A DNA stretch of 64,000 nucleotides from Sabellastarte sp. h YS-2021 (Eukaryota > Annelida > Polychaeta > Sabellida > Sabellidae). The notes under the pieces were generated by a model. That model was given only the letters and a program-made list of their open reading frames with translations, had not been told where the DNA came from and ran no database searches. The position numbers and the translations under genes are program-made. The stretch is taken from NCBI GenBank assembly GCA_964017235.1, contig OZ024931.1, positions 139,626,033-139,690,032 on the forward strand, read 5' to 3'. Shown here one piece after another: positions 11,553 to 20,840 of the stretch. Numbering within the stretch: position 1 is the first letter of the stretch; every line of letters starts with the position of its first letter.

Positions 11553-12769
11553 CATTCCGTACATTTGTATAATACAGCATTAATTTCTGAAGTGGAAACT
11601 GGCCCGAAGTAATTTTTTAAAATAGATTGCAATAGATACTGCATTGATAAATAAAAATGATATTCAGAAGATGCACTGACATACTTAAAATTGTCATAAA
11701 AGAAACAATACCTCACATTCAAAATTTACCAGCTCCTTTGCATCTAAAATCATTGCACCTCTGAGTTCCTTTGTAAAGAGGAGATTAAAGCTCTCCAAGA
11801 GTCCATTTAGAATTCAGCAAAAATCTTTCATGAAAGCAATGGCCAATCACAGATTATTAATGTTATGTCTCGATATAATTCAAACATTGATGCATACTTT
11901 TGGATGTTCCTTATTTTTTATATTTTCAAGTTTGTTTTTAAATAATTTCTTGATACTTCCAACTATATTTATGTAACTAATGTGCCATATATTTATTTTG
12001 GCAGTGTCACTTACAACACCAGTTCAGCCTATCAATGTTAAATTGTATGTTTTCAGACACTGGTACCAGGCCACAATAACTCACAATCAAAGTAAATGCT
12101 AGGGTTATAGCAGGCTATCTCATTTACACATAATATTTGTGCAATTGCAGCAGTGTATCAATATTGATCAAACTCCTACATACACTATTTTCATTGACTG
12201 GATTAGAATATTTTATTATGTAGGCAGTACTAACACTAACACACAATCTTGCGAACGAAATCACATATCCATATTTGGGCGTAAAGATCCCTACATAAAA
12301 ATTTTGCAAGACTATTGAAAGGACCAAAATGCTTAAATGCTTCATTATTTGTCTCTTGTTTTACTGCTCTTTACAGTTTGTGTGTGCTTGTGTACTGATT
12401 TGCTATACATATAAGCTTACTCAAAAAATTAAAAAGTATTTTTTTGTAGATTTAATAAGCTTTTATTGTACATGGCAAATTTTGAAATGCAGGGATTTTT
12501 AATGTTTTTGACCAAACCTGTGATTACATATAGCTTTTGTGGCATCCAGTGACATCAGCTAGTGAAAAAGAAATGAATAATTCTACTAAGTTACTCTTAT
12601 AAAGATTTTATTATCTTTAAATTTTTCTGTGATGACACATATTTACATTTAACATATTTTAAATATTATTTGGTATTTAGTATGTCTTTAAGTCTGTCAT
12701 AAGGATTTTTAATAATATCATGTGGTTTAAACAATGCTTTTTATTAATGTGCTGTATAATATCAATTAG
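11553..12769. other. Intergenic, no gene seen
   Basis: AT-rich, no repeats or coding regions that I can support. Confidence 0.4.
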
Positions 12770-12855
12770 TTCACCATATAGTAAACTGGTTTCAGGGTAA
12801 AGTATTATATTAGTTCACTTTATAGTAAACTGGTTTCAGGGTAAAGTGGACTCTA
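12770..12855. repeat. Tandem duplication, about 48-bp unit
   Basis: TATAGTAAACTGGTTTCAGG followed by GTAAAGT occurs twice, each preceded by TTCAC and spaced about 48 bp apart. A local duplication with no known role. Confidence 0.7.
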
Positions 12856-13087
12856 TTTAAAACTCTATTGAGAAAAATTTCTATATTAAAGTAGAAATAA
12901 TTAGCGGTAATTATCTTATCTTCTTTTCAGTTTTATAGAAATTCTAGTTAAGTGTCAGTGTTTTTGTTGCTTTACAATTATCTTAAAAGAATTAAATTAG
13001 AATTTTAATTGGTTGTCTATTAATAATGATTTTATCAAAACTGGTTAATTTATTCAAGATTTTTTTGCATGGTAACAGTTAATGAAA

Positions 13088-14009
13088 CTGGGGCAGTATT
13101 CACTAAACCTCCTTTCTAAGGTTCCTTCATTAAAGGAAGGTGAAAATCTGCATTGGTAAGGTGACCTTTAAAATGCTATTCCCTAACCCTCTTTTATGGC
13201 TTCTTTACCAAATGTGACCTTTATTAAAGGAGTGCATTCAGTCATCTGATTTGTTAAAAACATTTGTTCACAAATGCTCCTTTATCTTTCCCTTACATTT
13301 GTATTTTCTTCTTTCTACATTAATTATTCAGTATAAGTGTGACCAGGGAGAAAGATGGTGTGCTCTTAACTAGCAGTATCTCCAGTGAAACCTGGGGAGG
13401 TTGAGGAAGAAGAGACAGTCTTAACTAGAAAGCTTTATTGTCACACTCACATTGCTTGACACCACAGCCAAAACTCCGCCAATCAAGACCCCAAACTCAC
13501 ATTAAAAAATACCTACAAAAATATATACAAACCATCCCACACATTTTCATAGATTTTGATGACACATCAATGAAATATGCCAGCAATTTTAAAGAAGGAA
13601 GTATGGTGATCTACATGATATGGTATGGAGAAAAAAGGTGTCAAAATGTTTCTTTAATATATTTTGCAAATATCATGACACTTCACAAATTACTTCGATT
13701 TTTACTTAAAAAGTCAAACCACCAAAACTCCCCTTTATGATAAAGGTAGTCACACAGTAACCTCGAAAATTAAGAGAAACAACAAGGACTTCTTAGTAAA
13801 GGAAAGTTAGTGAATGTCCAAATTAAAGGTTTCCTTGAAAGTTAAAGATTTTTCAGATTTTTAAGGTTTCCTTGAAATTCAAGGAAAAGAAAGTTAGACT
13901 CCCTTGTTTTGGGGATGTTTAATGAATACCAAAACGAAGGAAGGAGCAAGAAATAAAGGAAATCCTTACTTTTTAAGGGTTCCTTGGAATAAAGGAGGTT
14001 TAGGCCCAG
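13088..14009. mobile_element. MITE with CTGGG...TAAACCTCCTTT inverted ends
   Basis: The left end has CTGGGGCAGTATTCACTAAA then CCTCCTTT. The right end, reverse-complemented, has CTGGGCCTAAACCTCCTTTA. TAAACCTCCTTT is shared exactly; the left copy has an 8-9 bp insertion before it. The inside carries many further AAGGAAAC/GTTTCCTT words in both orientations (13120-13230 and 13790-13990), so the single strand could fold into a long hairpin. A short ORF at 13438-13740 lacks any recognisable domain. No target-site duplication is clear. Confidence 0.6.
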
Positions 14010-14446
14010 GATTAAATAAGGGACAAGAACTGTAAAGCTTACTCTCTTTTGCTATTTTATCTCTATATTTTTGATAAAGCATGTACCAAAGTTTATACTT
14101 TAAATTTAATGTTGCTTAAATTAACAAAATAATATATAAATTATATTTCTTTAATGGCTTTGAATTTAATAAAATATATAAATATTAATTTTAGTTCGAT
14201 TCTTTTTGAGTTTATCAAAGGTATATGCAGATATAAAATGTACATATATTTTGCATTCACTGTGTTTTAACTTTAACAAATTAATATACACAATATTTTG
14301 TATTGAATGTTTTTATTGTTTTGCTATGAGTTTACATTGGATATAGCTTGAATGGCCATCAGATGCAAAAGGTTCAACCTGATGACATATTGTAACCAAG
14401 TTATTATTTGCTGTATTTTAGCTTATTTTGGACGGTGAAAACCTGC
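14010..14446. other. Intergenic, no gene seen
   Basis: Very AT-rich flank of the DIRS element. Confidence 0.4.
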
Positions 14447-14465
14447 TTTCATTGCATTAATACAT

Positions 14466-14639
14466 CTTACCTAACAGACGATAGCTATTGTCCGGCGCCA
14501 GCCGGTCCCGCCAAACGCCAGAAAAAGACGTCCTGAGTTTCACCTCCGGCCGGACTGGTACACTCCAATCCACTCGCCAGGTGGCCTAGTTCCTGCTTTA
14601 TTCGCCAGAGGGACGTGACGTCATAGCATCTTTTTTCGT
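14466..14639 (+). repeat. DIRS left inverted terminal repeat
   Basis: GC-rich 174-bp repeat starting CTTACCTAACAGACG, with its inverted partner at 20290-20462. It ends about 110 bp before the gag ATG and so probably carries the promoter; no clear TATA box seen. The differences from the right copy are one C/T, one G/A and one T in a T-run. Confidence 0.92.
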
Positions 14640-14751
14640 TTGGCGCGATTTGAAAAGTTGTATTTTTCTAATAACTTTTTGCATTTGTGGATATTTCTTC
14701 TCATTTTATTTGTGTGTACCTGAAGTTTTGTCATCGGATATTTACATCATC

Positions 14752-16696
14752 ATGGCATCTCCAGGACAAAGGAAAGGAGCCTGCGGGCATATTATGGCGT
14801 CTTTTGACCATCATTCACGTTGTGCTAGATGCAGGGACAAAAGTTTAGGGGAGGACCCTTGTGTGTTGAAACTACCCTGTGAGTATTGCGAAGTACTAAC
14901 CCCAGAACAGGTTATTCAGTTGGCTACACCAACTTATAAACTGCGTAAAGAAAAATCAAAGGGAAAAGACACTCTCATTGATCCTTCTACTGTTACTGTA
15001 GTGGCTCAAGTCGAATCTCAGGATTCTGAACCCGTTATTCCTCCCCTCAATACTTCTGGAGACCTTACTCTTCCTCAACCTAACTTCCGTAAGGAACTTC
15101 AGGAAATGGATGAGAAATGGGCTGTATGCATGGCTCGTTTAGAAGCACTATTAACCATTGGACCACGTCCTTCTTCTCAGCCATCTTTCTCACCGGTGAA
15201 GGCACCGGTCGCTCACAAACCTCCATCCGGAGTATTGTCTTCTAACCCTTTCCTACCACCATCTGTTCCTTCCGGCCAGGCCGGTCCGGCCTTTGGTCCG
15301 GATAGAACTCATACTGCAACTGCTACTACTTCTTCACCTGTGGACATGGTATCTCCACTGGAGAATTTGTACCAGGACCCGGAACCGGTTTTTGCTGAAC
15401 CTGCTTCTTCCGGCCCGGTGTTCTCATTGGAACAGTGCACTGAAACTCTTCCGTTATCTACCCGGGAATTTACTCAACCGGAACCAACAGAAGAGGGAGA
15501 ATTGTCCGAACTGGAAGATCATCCGGACGTTGTTGACACGGAGACTGACCGGGCGATAAGTGAAGATCAAAACTATCGTGAAACTGTAAGAGGAGTCAGA
15601 GCCTTCATGGGTTGGTCTCACATACCAGATCTGGAATACTCGCCTGCTACTCGTGCTGATAATCCCTGGGTTGGACACAGATCTCAGCCGGTAGGAAAAG
15701 TCTCTGTCCTTCTTCCACCAGAAGACTGGTTGTGCAAGAAATTAGAGAACCTTAATCTTGTGCTCATAGAGGGATACCCATCCAAATCTTCAGAGCCCGG
15801 AGGGTTGCATATGGACCAATATCTCCGCCCCCCCGAAATCTCAGAGTAGATGGTACGGGATTCACCCGGCCGATCCTAAAGACTTTACCAGACCGGGAAA
15901 GTATGTTACTACATGGCCCAATGATGCCGCAAAGCTGAACAATGCCTTTACAAGAATTGCCAAGTCTTCTTCTGTTTCAGCTCAACCGCCTTCACGCCCC
16001 ATTGCCCAGGATACCCTCAGGAAGTGGGAGAAGGCGGCTAAGGAAACGAGTTATATATGCAACCAGTCTGCTGGATTCAACCGTTGCATTACCAAAATAC
16101 AAGACAGTGTCCAAGAGCAACTTAAGATTTTACAAACAGAATTAGGAAAGGGTAAATCTTCTAGCAAGGCTCAGTCAGCATTGGACAAGTTGCATTACCT
16201 GACCTCATTCAATCAAAATGTGAGTTTTGCGGTAGGAAAATCACTTCAACATCTCTCGGACTTCACCTTTGTCCAGATGGCCAATTTGACCTTAGTCCGC
16301 AGAGACTCATATTTGGAGCATTTAAAAACAGGAGTGAAACCAGACACGTTTTCCGCCTTGAGAAATTGCCCTCTGAACACTCATGCTTTGTTTCCCGATG
16401 CGGTCATCCGCAAAGCGGAAGATGAGATTCAACAATTTGAAACCATAAAGCGTACCAACCAGCCCGGTCCGGGCCGTGGTGGGTTCGCCGGTAACCATAA
16501 AAAGCAAAACAGATTCCAACCCTACCCCACTAACTGGAAGCAAGGACAGGAATCTACTCAGACAGGTGCTTCCGCAGGAAAAGACATGCCCGCATGGAAG
16601 TCCTTTGGGGGACGTGGCAGGTCTAGAGGCAGAGGAAGGGGAGGTCAGCCCGGTCGCGGCACCCGCCCTCCTAGGGATCAAGGGCAGTATAAATGA
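14752..16696 (+). CDS. DIRS gag-like protein, interrupted by a C7 frameshift
   Basis: The start is taken at the ATG at 14752 (context CATCATGG), although the frame is open from 14650. The N-terminus holds a Cys/His cluster (CGH, HHSRCARC, CVLKLPCEYC) typical of DIRS gag and probably zinc-binding. A long Pro/Ser/Thr-rich middle follows, then a helical block around 16181-16450, then an RG-rich tail (GGRGRSRGRGRGG) suited to nucleic-acid binding. The first frame stops at 15849, and the homologous downstream frame reads through from 15835 (QSRWYGIHPADPKD). The break coincides with a run of seven C at 15828-15834, so one C too many explains it. The second segment ends at TGA 16694-16696 followed by CAATTA. 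With the frame restored it would be about 648 residues. It likely forms the particle or nucleoprotein of the element. Confidence 0.82.
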
Positions 16697-19022
16697 CAAT
16701 TATTGTGTTCCAAACCCGGTGCCGGTGGCCCGGTCAAAGATAAATGTCATAAATGTACGAGAACAAAACTTTTCTGTGTCTGTTCAACAACCTGTGTTTT
16801 GTCCTGTTGCCAGTCCTGTACCTTTTGTCGTAAATGTAAGAGGGCAGTCACAAAAGAAAGACAAAAGTCCCTCGTCAAGAGTGAAGCAAGAAATAAAGTT
16901 TGTCAAAGATGCTTTTTCTGTAGATCATTGCGTTTTTGCCCCCATTGCTCCAAATGTCCTCAATGTTGTCAATGCTCATCTGATAGGGGGACGTCTCCAA
17001 AAATTTTGGCAGAAGTGGTCCCTCCTAGGTTCAAACCCGAGAGTAGTGTCCATTTTGAAGGACGGCTGCATTCTCCCGTTCAAAGTCAGACCCCCACTAG
17101 TAAGGGACCCCCTAATAGTCAGTGGTTATGCAAACCCCCTCAGGAACCTCTACCTGAAGGAGGCTTTGCAAGCCTTACTACAAAAGGAGGCAGTAGAGAT
17201 GGTAAGGGTTCGGACATCTCTAGCCTTCTTCAACCGACTGTTCATAGTCCCAAAACCAAACCAAAAGTGGCGACCAGTCTTGGACCTCAGTGCTCTAAAC
17301 AAATTTTTGAGCGTAAAAACATTCAAGATGGAAACCCCGGAAACAATTCGGATCTCCCTGCAACAGGGAGAATGGGTGACATCGCTGGATTTCAGCGACG
17401 CCTATTTCCACATTCCAGTCCATGTGAAGTCCAGAAAATATCTCAGGTTCCATTTCCAAAATCAGTCCTATCAGTTCCGGGCTCTTCCCTTTGGCCTCTC
17501 CACAGCTCCCATGGAGTTCACTTGTGTGGTCAAAGAGGTGAAGCTAATGGCTCAATCCCGGGGTATAAGGATCCACCAGTACCTAGACGACTGGTTGATT
17601 CGAGCCCCTACCAAAGAGTCCTGCCACCAGGGCACTCAATCCCTCCTCGCCCTTTGCCAGGAATTGGGTTGGATAATCAACATACAAAAGTCGGAACTAG
17701 AACCCAAACAGATTTTCGAGTTCGTGGGTTACAAGTACGACCTCTCCCAGGGGCTGGTCTTACCGACCCAGAGCCGGTGGGAGTCGATCCTTCAGAAGTT
17801 GGGAGCCATCCTGTCCAAACCAAGTTGCCGAGTCAGGAACTTCATGTCCCTGATAGGCCTACTTACAGCAACGGAAAAACAGGTTCCCCTGGGGAGACTC
17901 CACGTGAGACCCATTCAGTGGCACCTAAAACGGCATTGGAGAGTTCCGGAATCCCTAGAAAAGGAGATTCCTGTACCAAGGTCACTTCACCCGCACCATC
18001 TATGGTGGACCAAGGAGACAAATGTCTTAACAGGACAACCTTTACATCCCTTGAGTCATGCCGTTCAGATCTTTACCGACGCCTCAAAAGAAGGCTGGGG
18101 TGCTCATTTAGGAGATGTCACAGCAAGAGGCGATTGGTCAGTTCCAGAAAGTCATCTTCACATAAATTTCCTGGAGCTAAAAGCGGTCCTACTGGCCTTG
18201 AGAAGGTTCCAGTCACTGGTACAAGGCAAAGTAGTTCTAGTGGCCACAGACAACACCACGGTTGTGGCATACATCAACAAGGAAGGAGGTATGAGGTCAG
18301 GCTCACTTTGTGCCCTTCTATGGCGACTCCTATGTTGGTGCAATCTGAGACAGATAGTCCTACGGGCCAGGCACATACCTGGGCGTCTGAATGTGATTGC
18401 AGACAAATTGTCTCGTCAAGGCCAAGTCATTCAGACAGAATGGTCCCTTCACCGGGAGGTCTTCGACCTCCTGACTCAGACCTGGCACCTTCCCCAGGTA
18501 GACATGTTTGCAACAAAGTACAATTGCAAACTGGACCAGTATGTGTCTCCAGTACCAGATCCCAGGGCTTGGGCAGTGGACGCCCTGACAGTCTCTTGGG
18601 AAAACCTGGACATGTATATCTTTCCCCCAGTATCTTTACTGGGCAAGGTGGTCAGCAAACTGTCGGACCATCTTTACAAGAGAGTGATCCTAATAGCTCC
18701 GGGTTGGCCCAACATGCCATGGTTCTGGGACCTGGTGGAACTGTCGTCTCAGATCCCTCTTTGCCTACCCAACCATCCCGACCTAGTGACACAGCCATTC
18801 AACAAGGCACGTCACAGGAATCTGACCAACCTAAACCTACACGCCTGGCTCCTAGAGCTGAGGCTATCAAGGAGCAAGGGTTCTCTAGCCCAGTGGCGTC
18901 ACGAATTGTGGCTCCTCAAAGAAGTTCAACCAGAACAGTCTATGAGACAAAGTGGTTCGTTTTTGTCAGATGGTGTGAATCAAGTCAGGTGGACTTCAGG
19001 TCTCCATCTGTCAAACAGATAG
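16476..19022 (+). CDS. DIRS reverse transcriptase / RNase H / methyltransferase-like polyprotein
   Basis: An 848-codon open frame in the +1 frame relative to gag, overlapping gag by about 220 bp. RT blocks: KWRPVLDLSALNKFL, SLDFSDAYFHIP, FRALPFGLSTAP, and the catalytic YLDD at 17580-17591. RNase H follows (FTDASKEGWGAHLG near 18075, HINFLELKAV, DNTTVVAYINKEGG, ARHIPGRLNVIADKLSR). After it comes the block VDMFATKYNCKLDQY...VDALTVSW...YIFPP, which in DIRS elements is described as a DNA-methyltransferase-like domain. All expected motifs are present and no stop interrupts them. The true start is unknown: internal initiation or a +1 shift from gag are both possible. From 16697 to the end it is overlapped by another long open frame that carries the recombinase. 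Confidence 0.92.
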   Translation: MVGSPVTIKSKTDSNPTPLTGSKDRNLLRQVLPQEKTCPHGSPLGDVAGLEAEEGEVSPVAAPALLGIKGSINDNYCVPNPVPVARSKINVINVREQNFSVSVQQPVFCPVASPVPFVVNVRGQSQKKDKSPSSRVKQEIKFVKDAFSVDHCVFAPIAPNVLNVVNAHLIGGRLQKFWQKWSLLGSNPRVVSILKDGCILPFKVRPPLVRDPLIVSGYANPLRNLYLKEALQALLQKEAVEMVRVRTSLAFFNRLFIVPKPNQKWRPVLDLSALNKFLSVKTFKMETPETIRISLQQGEWVTSLDFSDAYFHIPVHVKSRKYLRFHFQNQSYQFRALPFGLSTAPMEFTCVVKEVKLMAQSRGIRIHQYLDDWLIRAPTKESCHQGTQSLLALCQELGWIINIQKSELEPKQIFEFVGYKYDLSQGLVLPTQSRWESILQKLGAILSKPSCRVRNFMSLIGLLTATEKQVPLGRLHVRPIQWHLKRHWRVPESLEKEIPVPRSLHPHHLWWTKETNVLTGQPLHPLSHAVQIFTDASKEGWGAHLGDVTARGDWSVPESHLHINFLELKAVLLALRRFQSLVQGKVVLVATDNTTVVAYINKEGGMRSGSLCALLWRLLCWCNLRQIVLRARHIPGRLNVIADKLSRQGQVIQTEWSLHREVFDLLTQTWHLPQVDMFATKYNCKLDQYVSPVPDPRAWAVDALTVSWENLDMYIFPPVSLLGKVVSKLSDHLYKRVILIAPGWPNMPWFWDLVELSSQIPLCLPNHPDLVTQPFNKARHRNLTNLNLHAWLLELRLSRSKGSLAQWRHELWLLKEVQPEQSMRQSGSFLSDGVNQVRWTSGLHLSNR
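16694..16702 (+). promoter_or_regulatory. Candidate stop-codon readthrough site TGA CAATTA
   Basis: The gag stop is followed immediately by CAATTA, which fits the CARYYA context known from TMV-type leaky termination (there usually UAG). The downstream frame is open for over a thousand codons. Readthrough would yield a Gag-recombinase fusion. Confidence 0.5.
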
Positions 19023-19834
19023 CAGATTTTCTCCTGCATCTTTTCCAGGAGAAGAATCTCCAACCCAGTACCATTGATGGTTACAGATCAGCCATTGCAG
19101 ACAAATTAGGCAATTCCTCTTTGAATGTGAGTAAAGATGAAAACCTAACTCGCCTTTTGGACAGTTTTCATAGAGATAGACCAAAGGGTAGAAGAGGAAT
19201 TCCTTCATGGAAGACGGTGTTCCTCCTCGCTCTGGGTTCTGGAAAGTGTAGGAGTGAAATACACGCTTGGCTGAACAAAAATATTAGACACCAAGCTGAC
19301 TGGGCCAAGGTGTCCCTTTACCCTTCACCAAGTTTTTTGGCTAAAAATCACTTAGCAAAAGAGGGGCCAGAGTGCGTGGCTCCAGTGGTTATACCAGCCC
19401 TGGCTCCTACTCTGGAAAAATCCTTGAAGGAAGACAGGTCACTCTGCCCAGTGAGAGCTTTACGCTACTATCTGGACAAGACTCAGGATCTCAGACAAGG
19501 AAAGGAACTGGTTTTTGTCTCCTTCAAAAAGGGTTTCACGAAGGATATTTCTCCTGCTACGATCTCATCTTGGATCAAGCAGACGGTTATCCTTTGCTAC
19601 GATCTATCAGATCAGGAATCTCTAACCCTTCATCAGGTGAAGGCGCATGACGTTAGAGCCTTCGCGGCTTCAAAAGCCTTTCAGGGTGGCATTTCACTAG
19701 ACCAGATCTTAGCTGCATGCCACTGGAAATCCCACAACACCTTTACTCAATTCTATCTTAAAGATGTGGCGTGGGCAGATTCGGAGCTTTTTCACCTAGG
19801 TCCAGTGGTGGCTGCACAGCAGATCCACCGATGA
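16697..19834 (+). CDS. DIRS tyrosine recombinase with Cys-rich N-terminus, in frame with gag
   Basis: An open frame of 1,046 codons directly follows the gag TGA in the same frame. There is no ATG near its start; the first codons are CAA TTA TTG TGT. The first 90 or so residues are strikingly Cys-rich in CxxC spacing (CHKCTRTKLFCVC, CCQSCTFCRKCK, CQRCFFC, CPHCSKCPQCCQC), which suggests zinc binding. Codons from about 17000 to 18900 overlap the RT frame. The recombinase proper starts near 18900 (TVYETKWFVFVRWCE) and has the catalytic pieces GKCRSEIHAW near 19250, the HDVR box at 19646-19657 and the nucleophile Tyr in FYLKD (codon 19754-19756). Compared with other DIRS recombinases as I remember them, about 30 residues seem to be missing between GIPSW and KTVFLLALG near 19210. 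This enzyme would integrate the circular DNA copy. Confidence 0.85.
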   Translation, partial: QLLCSKPGAGGPVKDKCHKCTRTKLFCVCSTTCVLSCCQSCTFCRKCKRAVTKERQKSLVKSEARNKVCQRCFFCRSLRFCPHCSKCPQCCQCSSDRGTSPKILAEVVPPRFKPESSVHFEGRLHSPVQSQTPTSKGPPNSQWLCKPPQEPLPEGGFASLTTKGGSRDGKGSDISSLLQPTVHSPKTKPKVATSLGPQCSKQIFERKNIQDGNPGNNSDLPATGRMGDIAGFQRRLFPHSSPCEVQKISQVPFPKSVLSVPGSSLWPLHSSHGVHLCGQRGEANGSIPGYKDPPVPRRLVDSSPYQRVLPPGHSIPPRPLPGIGLDNQHTKVGTRTQTDFRVRGLQVRPLPGAGLTDPEPVGVDPSEVGSHPVQTKLPSQELHVPDRPTYSNGKTGSPGETPRETHSVAPKTALESSGIPRKGDSCTKVTSPAPSMVDQGDKCLNRTTFTSLESCRSDLYRRLKRRLGCSFRRCHSKRRLVSSRKSSSHKFPGAKSGPTGLEKVPVTGTRQSSSSGHRQHHGCGIHQQGRRYEVRLTLCPSMATPMLVQSETDSPTGQAHTWASECDCRQIVSSRPSHSDRMVPSPGGLRPPDSDLAPSPGRHVCNKVQLQTGPVCVSSTRSQGLGSGRPDSLLGKPGHVYLSPSIFTGQGGQQTVGPSLQESDPNSSGLAQHAMVLGPGGTVVSDPSLPTQPSRPSDTAIQQGTSQESDQPKPTRLAPRAEAIKEQGFSSPVASRIVAPQRSSTRTVYETKWFVFVRWCESSQVDFRSPSVKQIADFLLHLFQEKNLQPSTIDGYRSAIADKLGNSSLNVSKDENLTRLLDSFHRDRPKGRRGIPSWKTVFLLALGSGKCRSEIHAWLNKNIRHQADWAKVSLYPSPSFLAKNHLAKEGPECVAPVVIPALAPTLEKSLKEDRSLCPVRALRYYLDKTQDLRQGKELVFVSFKKGFTKDISPATISSWIKQTVILCYDLSDQESLTLHQVKAHDVRAFAASKAFQGGISLDQILAACHWKSHNTFTQFYLKDVAWADSELFHLGPVVAAQQIHR

Positions 19835-20136
19835 ACCTTACAGGCTCCTATTTTGTAAATAATGTACATAATAGTTAAGGTTTTTTACTAGTTTGCCTGA
19901 GGCAATTAGTATGAGACCTTTATTCCACTGTTACGGTCTCAATGGAATCCCTAGGACTGAACTCTTCTCTCTTCCTCCTCTCAGAGCAGAAAAAAGGGGG
20001 GGAGAAATGGCACTGCTCGGTAACTTAAGGAGCAGTTTTTGAGCTTCTTTATCAACCGGGCCAGAGGTTATGTGCCTAATTATAGAGTTCCTTCTAGTCC
20101 TCAGGAAGCTGCCCTCCTTCCACTGGGTAGTTATTC
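19835..20136. other. DIRS 3' untranslated region
   Basis: Non-coding stretch between the recombinase stop and the internal complementary region. It contains the G-run GGGGGG preceded by AGAAAAAA near 19990. No clear AATAAA was seen. Confidence 0.5.
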
Positions 20137-20235
20137 TAGCTATCGTCTGTTAGGTAAGATGTATTAACGCAATGAAATTGCAAATTTTAATTAGTAAATT
20201 AAATTTTTATTAGTTAATACCTTACCTAACAGACG
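20137..20235. repeat. DIRS internal complementary region (ICR)
   Basis: Reverse complement of the two outer ends joined at TTT: 20137-20177 pairs with 14447-14487, and 20175-20235 with 20448-20508. In the DIRS replication model it acts as the splint for circularising the first-strand product. Confidence 0.93.
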
Positions 20236-20289
20236 GGAGATTCCCACCCGGCCTTCCCCGCTTTTCAGCTTCAGTTAACCTAAGTTGGG

Positions 20290-20462
20290 ACGAAAAAGAT
20301 GCTATGATGTCACGTCCCTCTGGCGAATAAAGCAGGAACTAGGCCACCTGGCGAGTGGATTGGAGTGTACCGGTCCGGCCGGAGGTGAAACTCAGGACGT
20401 CTTTTTCTGGCGTTTGGCGGGACCGGCTGGCGCCGGACAATAGCTATCGTCTGTTAGGTAAG
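20290..20462 (-). repeat. DIRS right inverted terminal repeat
   Basis: Inverted copy of 14466-14639 ending GTCTGTTAGGTAAG. It is followed by a further 46 bp of element-specific AT-rich end up to TTT at 20506-20508. Confidence 0.92.
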
Positions 20463-20840
20463 GTATTAACTAATAAAAATTTAATTTACTAATTAAAATT
20501 TGCAATTTAATCACATTCGTGAAAATTATCCTAAAATTGATGAAATTTAACACAGATTATATATCAACTTTAGTGACACATCAGCAGCAAATTTGACCAG
20601 ATTAAACTAGTTATGAAGTATAATAAACAGCTATACATCACATTTTATATTTACCAGGTGTTTTATATCAAATTATTCTGAAGTAAAAGTTTTCATGAAA
20701 AAATAAGCACATACACAGAATATGAACAAATGGTTATAAAAATGTTACAACATCTACGTCTATATTTACGTATTACATATTTTAAATATTGTAATGCATG
20801 CATATACCACGGTATGATTATTACCTCAACCAAGGAGGTT

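Larger units (their letters stand above)
14447..20508 (+). mobile_element. Near-complete DIRS-type tyrosine-recombinase retrotransposon
   Basis: About 6.06 kb. The inverted terminal repeats lie at 14466-14639 and 20290-20462 and differ at only about three positions. An internal complementary region at 20137-20235 is antisense to both outer ends joined head to tail. Its left part (20137-20177) matches 14447-14487 with one mismatch; its right part (20175-20235) matches 20448-20508 exactly. The two halves meet at one AAA/TTT, and TTT is also the last base triplet at each outer end. This is the architecture expected of DIRS elements, which replicate through a circular intermediate and integrate with a tyrosine recombinase, leaving no target-site duplication. 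Inside, in order, are gag, RT/RNase H/methyltransferase-like and recombinase frames, overlapping. High ITR identity and mostly open frames indicate a young insertion. Confidence 0.93.

Noticed and set aside
18158..18658. Short minus-strand frames inside the DIRS RNase H and methyltransferase-like region
   Set aside because: Shadows of well-supported plus-strand coding frames; no motifs.
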